Source: JAVBUP01 sp031555175
Lineage (GTDB): Bacteria; Bacillota_I; Bacilli_A; Erysipelotrichales; Coprobacillaceae
Direction of reading: 5' to 3'
Length of the DNA: 37,000 nt
Assembly (NCBI GenBank): GCA_031555175.1
Contig: JAVBUP010000076.1
Coordinates: 1 to 37,000, forward strand
Shown: piece after piece, positions 26,642-35,101 of the stretch
Layout of the letters: each line of letters begins with the position of its first letter
Numbering within the stretch: position 1 is the first letter of the stretch
The notes under the pieces: model-generated
Seen by the model: only the letters and a program-made list of their open reading frames with translations
Told to the model about the DNA's origin: nothing
Database searches by the model: none
Made by a program: the position numbers and the translations under genes

Positions 26642-27271
26642 CTATTGGTTTTTATATAAAACTTTACGTAACAGTTTTAACATCTCATCTGCTTGTTTAA
26701 AATATTTATCTAAAATATCATCATTAGTTACAGCCATTCTTATCTCATTTTGTGCCATCATACCTAAACCATAAAAAGACTTTTCTATTAAATTAAGAGC
26801 ATCAGATAGTTCAAAATCTTCTTTAAACATAGACTTATCTAAATCCGAATATAGCATTTCAAATCCTTTTTTAACGACTTTAATATTATTGTCTAAAATA
26901 TCAGTTGAAATTTCTATATCACTTTCTTGCGTTACTTTTAATAAGAAATCAAATAAATCAGGATGCTTCTTTATCATATTTATTTTTAAGACAAATGCAC
27001 TATACAACCTATTTAAATAATCTTTATCCTCATAGTTCACAACAGAAGTAAATTCAGACATAAATTCATTAATACTATAATCATATAAATACATATATAA
27101 AGACTTCTTATCTACAAAATAATGAAACAAACTTCCTTTAGATATATTAGCTTCTTTCACTATTTCATTAGTAGATGCATCTCTATATCCTTTTAAACTA
27201 AACTCTTTTAATGCAGCGTTTATTATCCTCTTTTGTTTCTCAACACTCAATTTACTAAATTGATCTGCCAA
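26642..27271 (-). CDS. TetR-family repressor of the ABC exporter operon
   Basis: A 209-residue TetR/AcrR regulator with its helix-turn-helix at about 33-52 (STNEIVKEANISKGSLFHYF) and a helical ligand/dimer domain in the rest. I take the TTG at 27271 as the start: AAAGGAG lies eight bases upstream. The longer frame to 27292 would contain the Shine-Dalgarno and begin only three bases from the -10 element. It is the first gene of the operon with the ATPase and both permeases. A perfect inverted repeat covers its promoter, so autorepression with release by an exported compound is the expected scheme. Confidence 0.92.
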   Translation of the reverse strand: MADQFSKLSVEKQKRIINAALKEFSLKGYRDASTNEIVKEANISKGSLFHYFVDKKSLYMYLYDYSINEFMSEFTSVVNYEDKDYLNRLYSAFVLKINMIKKHPDLFDFLLKVTQESDIEISTDILDNNIKVVKKGFEMLYSDLDKSMFKEDFELSDALNLIEKSFYGLGMMAQNEIRMAVTNDDILDKYFKQADEMLKLLRKVLYKNQ

Positions 27272-27294
27272 TACTATCACTCCTTTGCACAAAT

Positions 27295-27323
27295 ATTATA
27301 TCTATATTGACCAAAGCGGTCAA
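27295..27323 (-). promoter_or_regulatory. Promoter of the TetR-ABC exporter operon
   Basis: The minus strand has TTGACC (27318-27323), a 17-base spacer and a perfect TATAAT (27295-27300), with the TTG start about 24 bases further on. The -35 and most of the spacer lie inside the palindromic operator. Confidence 0.9.
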
Positions 27324-27327
27324 TATA
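27303..27327. promoter_or_regulatory. Palindromic operator for the TetR repressor
   Basis: Perfect 10-base arms (TATATTGACC at 27303-27312, complement at 27318-27327) around five bases, covering the -35 and spacer of the promoter. This size and placement are typical of TetR-family sites and should block RNA polymerase directly. No second copy was seen elsewhere in the window. Confidence 0.9.
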
Positions 27328-27336
27328 TTTCGTATC

Positions 27337-27359
27337 AAAAAACACGATTTTACTCGTGT
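27337..27359 (-). terminator. Terminator after the membrane protein gene, overlapping its stop
   Basis: The minus strand has ACACGA, a 6-base loop and TCGTGT, then a T run. The TAA of the upstream gene (27350-27352) lies in the hairpin loop. Confidence 0.7.
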
Positions 27360-27832
27360 GTGATTTTACTCTTAAACACCCAATCTAGTAAACTATTATT
27401 CCCAGATGAAACAATGAAGGGAATATAGCCAAATAGCATAACTATGCTGATGGCTGAGCCATCACTTATCCCCATAATCGCTCTTGATATCCATAAGCAA
27501 ATTAAGAATGATACCATCATAGCATAAGTCATCCCAATTAAATCTCTAGTAACTCTGATATTAATTGTATCTTTTCTATAGTTAATAGTTAAGCTAGCTA
27601 AATTATCTCCGATTAATCCCTTGTTTTTGATAATGCGATATGAGTTAAAAATGAAATTTACTATCAAACCAATAAAAAACATAGCCATCAAATAGAACGC
27701 AGAAGTTAAATCATACCACCCATCAGTTGTATTAGACAATCCAACATATATATTTCTTACTAATCCAACCACTGCAGCACTATAAATAAATATATGATTT
27801 AATATTTCTGCCTTTATTCTTATTAAAATCAT
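27350..27832 (-). CDS. Small membrane protein downstream of dusB
   Basis: I do not recognise this 160-residue protein. It has about four hydrophobic segments (near 10-28, 41-64, 99-119 and 124-145), with a charged stretch RIIKNKGLIGDN between the second and third. No catalytic motif is visible. Its ATG follows the dusB stop directly (TAAATG), and the ribosome site AAGGAA lies inside the end of dusB, so translation is coupled. The last codons run into the terminator hairpin. The link to tRNA modification may only be transcriptional. Confidence 0.72.
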   Translation of the reverse strand: MILIRIKAEILNHIFIYSAAVVGLVRNIYVGLSNTTDGWYDLTSAFYLMAMFFIGLIVNFIFNSYRIIKNKGLIGDNLASLTINYRKDTINIRVTRDLIGMTYAMMVSFLICLWISRAIMGISDGSAISIVMLFGYIPFIVSSGNNSLLDWVFKSKITHE

Positions 27833-28816
27833 TTACATTCCTTCTTTCAAGGTTAATCTATATTCTTCCAATATTTCTACCATCTCATTAAAAGTATTAC
27901 ATTTAGTGAGTGCATTCTTGACGCTACTACTACCGCGCAAGCCCTTTAGATACCATGGCGCATGGCCACGCATTTCTTTAATAGCAATACTTTCACGAGG
28001 ATATAAATCCATTAAACGTTTAGCATGATTTATACATTGAGATATACGATCTTCATATGTAGGATCATCACTAATAATTCCATATTCTATATAATCTACC
28101 ATTTGCTTGATTATCCATGGATTGCCAAAAGCTGCGCGCCCAATCATTACTGCATCACACCCAATTACATCCAGCATGTATTTAGCATCTTCAATTGTCT
28201 TAACATCCCCATTACCAATAACGGGAATACTAACTGCCTCTTTCACTTTCTTAATCCAGCTCCAATCAGCTTTTCCTTCATACATTTGACTTCTTGTTCT
28301 ACCATGTATAGCAATCGCACTAGCTCCAGCTTTTTCAATTAGTTTAGCTATTTCAACACAATTTATATTGTCTTTATCAAATCCAGTTCTAATTTTTACA
28401 GTTACTGGCTTTGAAACTGCCTCAACAGTACTTTTTACAATGTCATATACTTTGTCAGGATATAACATTAGTTTGCTCCCAGCTTCAGCTTTTAATACTT
28501 TATGGACAGGACATCCCATATTGATATCAATAATATCGCAATTAGAATTTTCATCAACGTATTTTGCTGCTGCAACAATACTTTCTTTATCCCCACCAAA
28601 TACTTGAATAGAAATTGGATGTTCATATTCTTCTATATGTAACATATCCAGCGTTTTCTGATTACCATGCAATATCCCTTTATCAGATATCATTTCTGAG
28701 TAGACTAATCCTACCCCAAACTCTTTCATAATTGAACGATAAGCTATATTGCTAACCCCAGCTAATGGAGCTAATACTATTCGATTTGGTATTTCTACAT
28801 CTCTTATTTTCCACAT
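27833..28816 (-). CDS. dusB: tRNA-dihydrouridine synthase
   Basis: An FMN-dependent enzyme that reduces uridine to dihydrouridine in tRNA D-loops. The 327-residue TIM barrel shows LAPLAGVSNIAYR at 15-27 and the active-site DINMGCPVHKV with Cys102. IHGRTR and MIGRAAFGNPWI follow (FMN phosphate binding). Length and motifs fit the DusB group. The ATG at 28816 is preceded by GGTGGTGGAG; the longer frame to 28840 begins with an improbable Trp-rich leader and carries the Shine-Dalgarno within it. A structured stretch lies upstream, after hslO. A small membrane-protein gene is coupled downstream. Confidence 0.95.
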   Translation of the reverse strand: MWKIRDVEIPNRIVLAPLAGVSNIAYRSIMKEFGVGLVYSEMISDKGILHGNQKTLDMLHIEEYEHPISIQVFGGDKESIVAAAKYVDENSNCDIIDINMGCPVHKVLKAEAGSKLMLYPDKVYDIVKSTVEAVSKPVTVKIRTGFDKDNINCVEIAKLIEKAGASAIAIHGRTRSQMYEGKADWSWIKKVKEAVSIPVIGNGDVKTIEDAKYMLDVIGCDAVMIGRAAFGNPWIIKQMVDYIEYGIISDDPTYEDRISQCINHAKRLMDLYPRESIAIKEMRGHAPWYLKGLRGSSSVKNALTKCNTFNEMVEILEEYRLTLKEGM

Positions 28817-28846
28817 TATGCTCCACCACCAAAATTTCAAATTTTA

Positions 28847-28874
28847 TGTATAAATAATTGTTTGAGGGAAACAA
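28847..28874 (-). promoter_or_regulatory. Possible weak promoter for dusB
   Basis: The minus strand has TTGTTT (28869-28874), 16 bases, then TATACA (28847-28852), 31 bases before the ATG. Weak match; dusB could equally be read from the hslO transcript. Confidence 0.3.
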
Positions 28875-28938
28875 TATTTATAGATAACAAATTTCTATTC
28901 CTCCCCCTGAAAATGGAAACCCTGTTATCAATATTCCC
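28866..28938 (-). other. Inverted-repeat region between hslO and dusB (candidate RNA structure)
   Basis: On the minus strand GGGAATATTGATAACA at the left is answered at the right by TGTTATC, a TATA bulge, AATATT and GTTTCCC. Inside lies a possible TTTCC/GGAA stem. As RNA this could fold into one long bulged hairpin of about 73 bases. No riboswitch consensus that I know fits. Confidence 0.35.
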
Positions 28939-28964
28939 AGCTTATTATGGAAACATAATAAGCT
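28939..28964. other. Hairpin after hslO
   Basis: An 11-bp perfect stem, AGCTTATTATG with its complement and a 4-base loop (GAAA on the plus strand, TTTC on the minus), lies just past the hslO stop. On the hslO strand it lacks a T tract, so it is a 3' end stabiliser or weak terminator at best. Confidence 0.5.
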
Positions 28965-28967
28965 TTT

Positions 28968-29837
28968 CTATTTACTATCAATAATATTTTGAAGTTCATC
29001 CTCACTAAATTGATATGCCTCTCCACAGAATTGGCATGTAATTTCACATCCATGATCTTCATTAATCATTTCACTCAAATCACTATTTGGCAAAGTCATT
29101 AAAGCTCCTGCCATTTTTTCTTTACTACACTCACAACCAAATGATAAAGATGATGTATCTAATATAACATAATCATCAAAAATCATTCTTATTATCTCAT
29201 CCATAGTCTTCTTTTCTGCCAATAAACTTGATATTGGTGGGAAAGTTGCCATTTTTGATTCCAGATAAGTAATATCTTCTTCTGTAGCACTAGGCAGTAA
29301 TTGAATAATAAATCCACCAGAGACAATTATTGTGTTGTCATCATTAACTAATACGCCTAATGACACTACCGAAGGGACTTGTTCACTTGCTGCAAAATAA
29401 TAAGCGAAGTCTTCTGCAATTTCACCAGTTTGCAAAGCTACTTCACCAGTAAATTGTTCCTTAAGCCCCATATCTCTAGTTACTCTTAAGTACCCTTCAT
29501 TTCCAACCGCTATTCCAACTGCAAGTTTTTTACGGTCATGATATTCATATTGAGTATGTGGTTGACCAACAAATCCACGAACTACCCCATCGCTTTTGGT
29601 TTGCGTCATAATTGTCCCGATTGGTCCGCCACCATTAATCGTAATCGTTACTTTTTCTTTATTCTTATTCATGCCACCTATCATAGCGGTAGCTGACATT
29701 GTTCTCCCTAAAGCTGCACTTGCTGTTGGCCATAGGTCGTGACGTCTTTGAGCTTCATTTGCCATTTCTGTTGTGTCACAGGCGAAAATTCTAACATTGT
29801 TATTTAAGGCTAGTCCTCTTGTTAAGTAATCTTTCAT
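28968..29837 (-). CDS. hslO: Redox-regulated chaperone Hsp33
   Basis: A cytoplasmic holdase activated by oxidation. The 289 residues have the full family layout. The N-terminal domain contains GRTMSATAMIGGM, followed by NGGGPIGTI. The C-terminal zinc switch is CEC (Cys235, Cys237) and CQFC (Cys268, Cys271). Its ATG lies one base after the stop of a 34-codon membrane-peptide gene and has no good Shine-Dalgarno of its own, so it probably depends on coupled translation. It belongs to the run following dnaB. Confidence 0.96.
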   Translation of the reverse strand: MKDYLTRGLALNNNVRIFACDTTEMANEAQRRHDLWPTASAALGRTMSATAMIGGMNKNKEKVTITINGGGPIGTIMTQTKSDGVVRGFVGQPHTQYEYHDRKKLAVGIAVGNEGYLRVTRDMGLKEQFTGEVALQTGEIAEDFAYYFAASEQVPSVVSLGVLVNDDNTIIVSGGFIIQLLPSATEEDITYLESKMATFPPISSLLAEKKTMDEIIRMIFDDYVILDTSSLSFGCECSKEKMAGALMTLPNSDLSEMINEDHGCEITCQFCGEAYQFSEDELQNIIDSK

Positions 29838-29838
29838 A

Positions 29839-29943
29839 CTATAACGAATACGCCAATGCTGCTATTAATGGTACAACCATAGCTAATACTAATATAACAA
29901 TGATGAATGAAGCTGCTTTATTTCTTGAATTTTTCTTTGCCAT
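29839..29943 (-). CDS. 34-residue single-pass membrane peptide upstream of hslO
   Basis: A short gene below usual ORF cut-offs. It encodes MAKKNSRNKAA, then a hydrophobic helix of about 20 residues (12-32), ending AYSL. AAGGAG sits seven bases before the ATG, the strongest ribosome site in this stretch. Its TAG is one base from the hslO start, and hslO lacks a clear site of its own, so the peptide gene probably drives hslO translation. The layout (short basic N-terminus, one helix) resembles the small DUF4044-type proteins of Firmicutes, but the assignment is tentative. Function unknown. Confidence 0.75.
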   Translation of the reverse strand: MAKKNSRNKAASFIIVILVLAMVVPLIAALAYSL

Positions 29944-29956
29944 TTCTATTCTCCTT

Positions 29957-29980
29957 AAAAAAGAATAACCAAGGTTATCC
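29957..29980 (-). terminator. Terminator or attenuator after dnaB
   Basis: The minus strand has a stem of GGATAACC with GGTTATTC (one G-T pair, very small loop) and then six T residues. The next gene's Shine-Dalgarno follows at once, so partial read-through into the small peptide gene and hslO is likely. Confidence 0.65.
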
Positions 29981-29981
29981 T

Positions 29982-31322
29982 TTATCTTAAATCCCTATCT
30001 TTTTGAATACTTGTGAAGTTATTGCACGCCTTTTCAAACGCTAAATCTACCTGACCTAATTGCCCATTTCTGTTTTTTGCAACATGTATTTCTAATGTCT
30101 CTACTGGCGCTGATTTATCTGCATTTTTATCGTAATATGCCGGGCGATGCAAGAACGCAACAATATCAGCATCTTGTTCAATCGCTCCTGATTCACGCAA
30201 ATCTGACAGATTTGGGCGCTTGTCTTCTCGCTGCTCAACACTACGTGATAATTGTGATAAAGCAATAATCGGTACATCTAGCTCACGGGCTAATTGCTTT
30301 AATTGCCTTGATATTTCTGATACTTCTTGTTGGCGATTTTCTCGTCCAGAAGAAGATCCAGATATTAACTGCAAATAGTCAATTAATATTAGTGACAGTC
30401 CTTTTTCTCTTTTCAAACGGCGACACTTACTTGCAATCTCAGCCACCCTGACTCCCGCTGAATCATCTATGTACAATTTACATTTCGCTAATAGCCCTGC
30501 GGCTGCATAATATTTATCTGGCGACTCACTTAGAATCGCTCCATTTCTTACCTTATATGAATCTAATCTACCAATCGAACAAATCATACGCTGTACAAGT
30601 TGCTCAGCAGGCATTTCTAATGAAAACACCGCTACTGCCCCTGGCGAAACAGCAGACACTCGTTGTGCAAAATTTAGTGCCAAAGCAGTTTTCCCAACTG
30701 AGGGGCGAGCACCAAGAATAATTAAATCTCCGCGTTGAAATCCTGATGTGACCTTATCTAAATCTGGGAATGTTGTTGATAACCCAACCAGTTTCCCACC
30801 ATTTTTTTGAATTAACTCAATACGCTCATGAAATGTACCAATCGCTGTATTGATATCTTTCATTTCACCAGCGCTACGATTACGAGTTACTTCTAGCACT
30901 TCTTTTTCAACTGTCTGAATAAACTCTCCAACATTTTCCATGTCATCAGAGATACCTTCAATTATATTGTTAGCTTCTCTCCTTAGTTTTCTTAACAGTG
31001 ACTTATCTTCTACTATACCTAGATAATGCCTAACATGAGCTGTACTTCCAACACTATCAGTTAGCGTTAATAAATATTCTACTCCTCCAGCTTTACTTAA
31101 ATCATTAGTATCATTTAAGTAAGTTGTCACAGTTGTGATATCTACTGATATATCTTGATTAAATACTGCCACAATTGCATTATATATTAACTTGTGACTA
31201 TCACGATAGAAATCATCAGGAACAATTTTACCAATAACCTCTAAACAGGCATCTTTACTAATCAATAATGATCCTAATAAAGATTGTTCTGCCTCAATAC
31301 TTTGAGGTTCACGATTTGCCAT
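29982..31322 (-). CDS. dnaB: Replicative DNA helicase DnaB
   Basis: The hexameric helicase that unwinds DNA at the replication fork (called dnaC in Bacillus subtilis). It has 446 residues, normal for the family. The N-terminal DnaG-binding domain begins PQSIEAEQSLLGSLL. The RecA-like domain has Walker A GARPSVGKTA at 204-213, ALNFAQ, Walker B LILIDYLQLI and the arginine-rich SDLRESGAIEQDAD region. No intein or truncation is seen. AGGGGG precedes the ATG, 14 bases after rplI. It belongs to the conserved yybS-gdpP-rplI-dnaB run. Confidence 0.97.
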   Translation of the reverse strand: MANREPQSIEAEQSLLGSLLISKDACLEVIGKIVPDDFYRDSHKLIYNAIVAVFNQDISVDITTVTTYLNDTNDLSKAGGVEYLLTLTDSVGSTAHVRHYLGIVEDKSLLRKLRREANNIIEGISDDMENVGEFIQTVEKEVLEVTRNRSAGEMKDINTAIGTFHERIELIQKNGGKLVGLSTTFPDLDKVTSGFQRGDLIILGARPSVGKTALALNFAQRVSAVSPGAVAVFSLEMPAEQLVQRMICSIGRLDSYKVRNGAILSESPDKYYAAAGLLAKCKLYIDDSAGVRVAEIASKCRRLKREKGLSLILIDYLQLISGSSSGRENRQQEVSEISRQLKQLARELDVPIIALSQLSRSVEQREDKRPNLSDLRESGAIEQDADIVAFLHRPAYYDKNADKSAPVETLEIHVAKNRNGQLGQVDLAFEKACNNFTSIQKDRDLR

Positions 31323-31336
31323 AATTATTCCCCCTT

Positions 31337-31783
31337 TTACTTTTCAACTACTTTTACTTTTAATACTGCTACGACACCTTTATATAGTTCTATTGATACA
31401 TTGGTTGTTCCCAATGTATGTATTGCATCACGATTTAAAATTTTCTTTTTATCAATTTTAATACTATGCTTCTTTTCAAGTTCTTCTGCTATTTGCTTGG
31501 TTGATACACCGCCAAATACTCTTCCCTGATCTCCAGCTTTAACTTCAAAAGTAACAGTTAAATTATCAATTACTTTTTTAAGATCCTCTGCTTTTGCTTT
31601 CATCTCTTGTTGTTTTAATTGTTCATCTAGTTTTTGTTGGTCTAGAATTTGTTTTCCTCTTTCAGTCGCCATAACAGCTAACTTATTCTTAATCAAAAAA
31701 TTTTGTCCATAACCATCTGCTACGTTTACAATATTACCTTTTTTACCAACATTTTTTACATCTTGTAATAAAATAACTTTCAT
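31337..31783 (-). CDS. rplI: Ribosomal protein L9
   Basis: A 148-residue large-subunit protein with the standard start MKVILLQDVKNVGKKG, a long central helix (about 40-75) and a C-terminal RNA-binding domain with GRVFGGVSTKQIAE. I chose the ATG at 31783, one base after the gdpP stop, over a four-codon longer frame, because L9 proteins begin MKVILL and GGTGA lies five bases before it, inside the end of gdpP. Coupled translation with gdpP is probable. Confidence 0.97.
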   Translation of the reverse strand: MKVILLQDVKNVGKKGNIVNVADGYGQNFLIKNKLAVMATERGKQILDQQKLDEQLKQQEMKAKAEDLKKVIDNLTVTFEVKAGDQGRVFGGVSTKQIAEELEKKHSIKIDKKKILNRDAIHTLGTTNVSIELYKGVVAVLKVKVVEK

Positions 31784-31784
31784 T

Positions 31785-33740
31785 CTATTCACCATCCTTT
31801 AAATGTTTTGCAACTAAATTTTTAACTATTTCAATACACTCTTCCAGTGGTTTTCCTTCAATCTGCGTTCCAGCAGCGGTAAAATGTCCTCCACCACCAA
31901 GTTCTTCCATCATAATTTGGATATTAATATTTCCTTTAGATCTAGCACTAATAGCTATCGTATTGCTTTCTACTTCTCCAAGTAAGAAGGCAGCTTCCAT
32001 TTCGCTAATTTCAACAATTTCATTTGCTACTTTAGATAAAACAGCTCTTGTTACTTTTACATCTTTTGGCGCATAAGCAACTACAATATCATCAGTAACT
32101 CTCTCAACCGTCTGCATAATCTTAGCTTGAGTAACGATATAATCATAACCCTCTTCTAAGTATTCATATGCCTTTTTGATATTAGCATTCTTTGATTTTA
32201 ATACACTGGCTGAATTAAATGTTCTTACACCAACTTTATTCTTAAAGTAATTAGTATCAACTAGCATACCAGTGTACATGATAGTAGCCTCTTTTTCAGA
32301 TAATTTCATCTTAATATCATGATACCCTAATAACTCTATTACTAATTCTACTGTCGATGATGCGACTGGTTCTAAATATGTTAAAATGGTATTTTCACAG
32401 AACTCTTCACCACGGCGATGATGATCAACCACTACAATATTTTTTGTTTGTTTCAAAACATTCTTTGCAATAGTCATCGATGGGCGATGATGATCAACTA
32501 AAATAACTAGTGTACTGGTCTTAGTAATATCTTCAGCCTTAGCTGTAGTAATAAATATATCTTTATATGTTTCTTCACTTAATAACTCATCAATTCCAAG
32601 TCTAGTCTTTTCTTCAATACTATCTAAATCGATTACTATATTAACTGGTTTATCATACCCTTGTACAAACCTAAACATACCAACTGACGCCCCTAATGAG
32701 TCAAAATCTGATTCTTGATGTCCCATTATCACAACATTGCTACTTCCCTTAATTAATCCAGATAATGATTTGGCAATGATACGGCTACGCACACGATTAT
32801 TCTTTTCATACGCTTCGCTATTACCACCATAGAATCTCACTGCTTCACCCTCAGCTTTTACAACAACTTGATCTCCTCCACGAGATAAAGCTAATGTTAA
32901 TGATGAAGTAGCTAGTTCTTCTAATTCTCTAAGATCCTGGCAATTTCTCCCTATGCCCATACTAATAGTTAATAAAGAATCAAGTTCTTTGGCTTCTTCT
33001 TTAACTTTGTTTAACAGACTAAACTTACCTTGTAATATTCTATCATACTTCTCTTCAGTCATTATTACTACATAACTGTCTGAACGATATCTCCTTAAAA
33101 TAATCCCATTCTCTTTACCCCAGTCAGAAATAGTTTGTCTAACACTGGCCTGGATTAAAGCAGCCGTATGGTCATCAGCATTAGTGACAGATTCTTCGTA
33201 GTTATCAATATTTATAAATCCAATTACTGGCTTTTCTCTCAAATATAGATTATAGGCTTTCTTATATAATGTAACATTCTTGAAATAAATACAATTTGTT
33301 TCCATATTATTAAAAACATCATATGTTTGACCATCAATCTCAATATCTATGATTTCATCATTATCAAATGTTTTCATTAAACTTGGTTTCCATAAATCCA
33401 ATCTTTTACCAATTAAATCCATATTTTGTTCAGTAAATAAATCACTTGCCCAAGTAATGTTCAATGCTTCATCATAAATAATAATCCCAACTTCTCCAAA
33501 TACTAACGCATTTTTTGCATCGCTACCAAGTACTCGTGAAATACTTAATACATCATTTTCTTTTGCTCTTCGATAAAGAAAGAACACAATTACAATTATC
33601 AAATCCTTAATTAATGCATACACAAACAACCATAAAAAATGGTCTTCTTGTAATGTGATATATAAACTTATAAATATCCCAATCTCTACAGCTGCTGCTG
33701 CTAATAAGTATTTCATAAATTTACCTATTTTAACTGTCAT
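31785..33740 (-). CDS. gdpP: Cyclic-di-AMP phosphodiesterase GdpP
   Basis: A membrane-bound enzyme that degrades c-di-AMP and thereby affects wall stress, osmolyte balance and beta-lactam tolerance. It has 651 residues, as in Bacilli. Two membrane helices (about 9-29 and 36-56) precede a PAS-like sensor domain (about 75-160). A degenerate GGDEF domain follows (about 172-300, with no GGDEF motif). The DHH domain has His341, Asp345, Asp347, the Asp416-His417-His418 motif and Asp495. DHHA1 contains GGGGHFTAAG near the end. AAAGGAGG precedes the ATG. It lies between yybS and rplI, the usual context. Confidence 0.96.
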   Translation of the reverse strand: MTVKIGKFMKYLLAAAAVEIGIFISLYITLQEDHFLWLFVYALIKDLIIVIVFFLYRRAKENDVLSISRVLGSDAKNALVFGEVGIIIYDEALNITWASDLFTEQNMDLIGKRLDLWKPSLMKTFDNDEIIDIEIDGQTYDVFNNMETNCIYFKNVTLYKKAYNLYLREKPVIGFINIDNYEESVTNADDHTAALIQASVRQTISDWGKENGIILRRYRSDSYVVIMTEEKYDRILQGKFSLLNKVKEEAKELDSLLTISMGIGRNCQDLRELEELATSSLTLALSRGGDQVVVKAEGEAVRFYGGNSEAYEKNNRVRSRIIAKSLSGLIKGSSNVVIMGHQESDFDSLGASVGMFRFVQGYDKPVNIVIDLDSIEEKTRLGIDELLSEETYKDIFITTAKAEDITKTSTLVILVDHHRPSMTIAKNVLKQTKNIVVVDHHRRGEEFCENTILTYLEPVASSTVELVIELLGYHDIKMKLSEKEATIMYTGMLVDTNYFKNKVGVRTFNSASVLKSKNANIKKAYEYLEEGYDYIVTQAKIMQTVERVTDDIVVAYAPKDVKVTRAVLSKVANEIVEISEMEAAFLLGEVESNTIAISARSKGNINIQIMMEELGGGGHFTAAGTQIEGKPLEECIEIVKNLVAKHLKDGE

Positions 33741-33761
33741 TGCTTACCTCCTTTTACTCTA

Positions 33762-34667
33762 CTAATAAGTTCTATTATTATACAATAATTTCGTCCTAAA
33801 ATCACTAAATATATCAATTATTCCGCATATGCAATGGAAATAGTTAACAAATGGAATAAATGCCGTTATCGCTACAAGCATTGGCAACCATCGATGACCT
33901 TTTACTATTGAGACAAAACTAATAGCAATTATGCCTTCAACTATTAGCGCTATTAACCCAGAATAGTAAACAAACTGAAATAATATTGACGTAATACTTA
34001 AATCCATTTGCGTAAATGGTGCATAAATTATGCATAATATTGCTATGAATGCTACCCACTTTGGAAGCCTTAAATAGAATATGTTAAATTTCATGGTAAC
34101 CTTAAGCCCAATCCTATTCGCAAATAATAATGACACAAACATCATAAAATATGATTCCATTAATATTGTTAAAATTGAAATTGGTATCATCAATGTAACA
34201 ATCTGATCTAAACTTACATTTATATTTATATTGATTGATGCTAACAACTCACTACATAAATTATATATTTCTTTAGCGTCCCTTAATAAATCTATATCAA
34301 ACAATGCACTAAATATAGTCATTGTTAAAATATTGAATATCCCACAGATCACTATTATAGCTAAGAAGATATTCCTAGTACTCCACCCTTTATTTAATCC
34401 ATGGCCAATAGCTAATCCAACCGCATTGGCCGTTATCATATATATCAATGTTGTTGGAAGGGAAACAAATATCGTAATAACTGATGTAGTAAAAACTAAC
34501 ATCAAATTATATTTCCACCCATACTTATAGCCATATACTACAAATGGTATAGGCATGACTAAATAAATCATATATTCTAATACTCCCGCAGTATATAAGT
34601 TAATCACTAAGAACACCGCATATATCGCTGCTATTATTGCTCCTTCTACAAGTTTCCTTGTTTTCAT
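33762..34667 (-). CDS. yybS: YybS-family membrane protein (DUF2232)
   Basis: A 301-residue integral membrane protein with about eight predicted helices and no soluble domain. Composition, length and position directly upstream of gdpP identify it as the DUF2232/YybS family, whose members resemble the substrate-binding membrane component of small-molecule importers. No biochemical role is established to my knowledge. AAAGGAG precedes the ATG. The gap of 21 bases to gdpP supports co-transcription. Confidence 0.85.
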   Translation of the reverse strand: MKTRKLVEGAIIAAIYAVFLVINLYTAGVLEYMIYLVMPIPFVVYGYKYGWKYNLMLVFTTSVITIFVSLPTTLIYMITANAVGLAIGHGLNKGWSTRNIFLAIIVICGIFNILTMTIFSALFDIDLLRDAKEIYNLCSELLASINININVSLDQIVTLMIPISILTILMESYFMMFVSLLFANRIGLKVTMKFNIFYLRLPKWVAFIAILCIIYAPFTQMDLSITSILFQFVYYSGLIALIVEGIIAISFVSIVKGHRWLPMLVAITAFIPFVNYFHCICGIIDIFSDFRTKLLYNNRTY

Positions 34668-34705
34668 TTGTTTAACTCCTTTTATAATTTGTCATAAATA
34701 ACAAA

Positions 34706-34733
34706 GGCTAATATCCATTACGAATAATTAGCC
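34706..34733 (-). terminator. Possible weak terminator before yybS
   Basis: GGCTAAT and ATTAGCC pair across a 14-base loop, followed on the minus strand by TTTGTTATTT. The stem is short and the T tract interrupted, so read-through into yybS is expected. Confidence 0.4.
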
Positions 34734-34765
34734 CCCTATTTTACTTTTATCATCTCTTTGTTTTA

Positions 34766-34993
34766 CTATTTTTTCTTCTTTGCATAGGGGTTTATTTTCC
34801 CTGCTTTAATTTCTTTTCTGGTTGATATGATGGCACCTATATACCATGCTGCAGCTAAAAATAAAATCAAATATAAAATCGATTCCAATAAAGCATTATT
34901 TAAAAACGAAAATATATTCATACTCCTTATAATATATAACGATATACCCCATATCATCAATAAAATGATGTTTTTTATTCCTATTTTTTGCAT
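34766..34993 (-). CDS. Small two-helix membrane protein
   Basis: Not a family I can name. The 75-residue product has two hydrophobic helices (about 7-23 and 36-55) and a basic C-terminal tail ending PYAKKKK. GGTGG lies seven bases before the ATG at 34993. The longer frame to 35011 would start upstream of the expected transcription start of a good promoter at 35016-35044. It is the first gene after that promoter and precedes yybS. Confidence 0.75.
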   Translation of the reverse strand: MQKIGIKNIILLMIWGISLYIIRSMNIFSFLNNALLESILYLILFLAAAWYIGAIISTRKEIKAGKINPYAKKKK

Positions 34994-35015
34994 ATTTTTA
35001 CCACCTAACAATGAT

Positions 35016-35044
35016 ATAATAATCTACTTTCATAATATTGTCAA
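35016..35044 (-). promoter_or_regulatory. Promoter for the small membrane gene and yybS-gdpP-rplI-dnaB
   Basis: The minus strand has a perfect TTGACA (35039-35044), 17 bases and TATTAT (35016-35021). It begins within the T tract of the preceding gene's terminator. This is probably the main promoter of the operon leading to dnaB. Confidence 0.85.
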
Positions 35045-35068
35045 AATAAAAAGCTCTATTTGAGCTTT
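35043..35068 (-). terminator. Terminator of the exported-protein gene
   Basis: AAAGCTC and GAGCTTT with a 5-base loop, followed on the minus strand by TTTATTTT, 33 bases after the stop at 35102. Its T tract runs into the next promoter. Confidence 0.7.
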
Positions 35069-35101
35069 GTTTTTAATATAAAGTTAATGCAGTCACAATA
35101 A

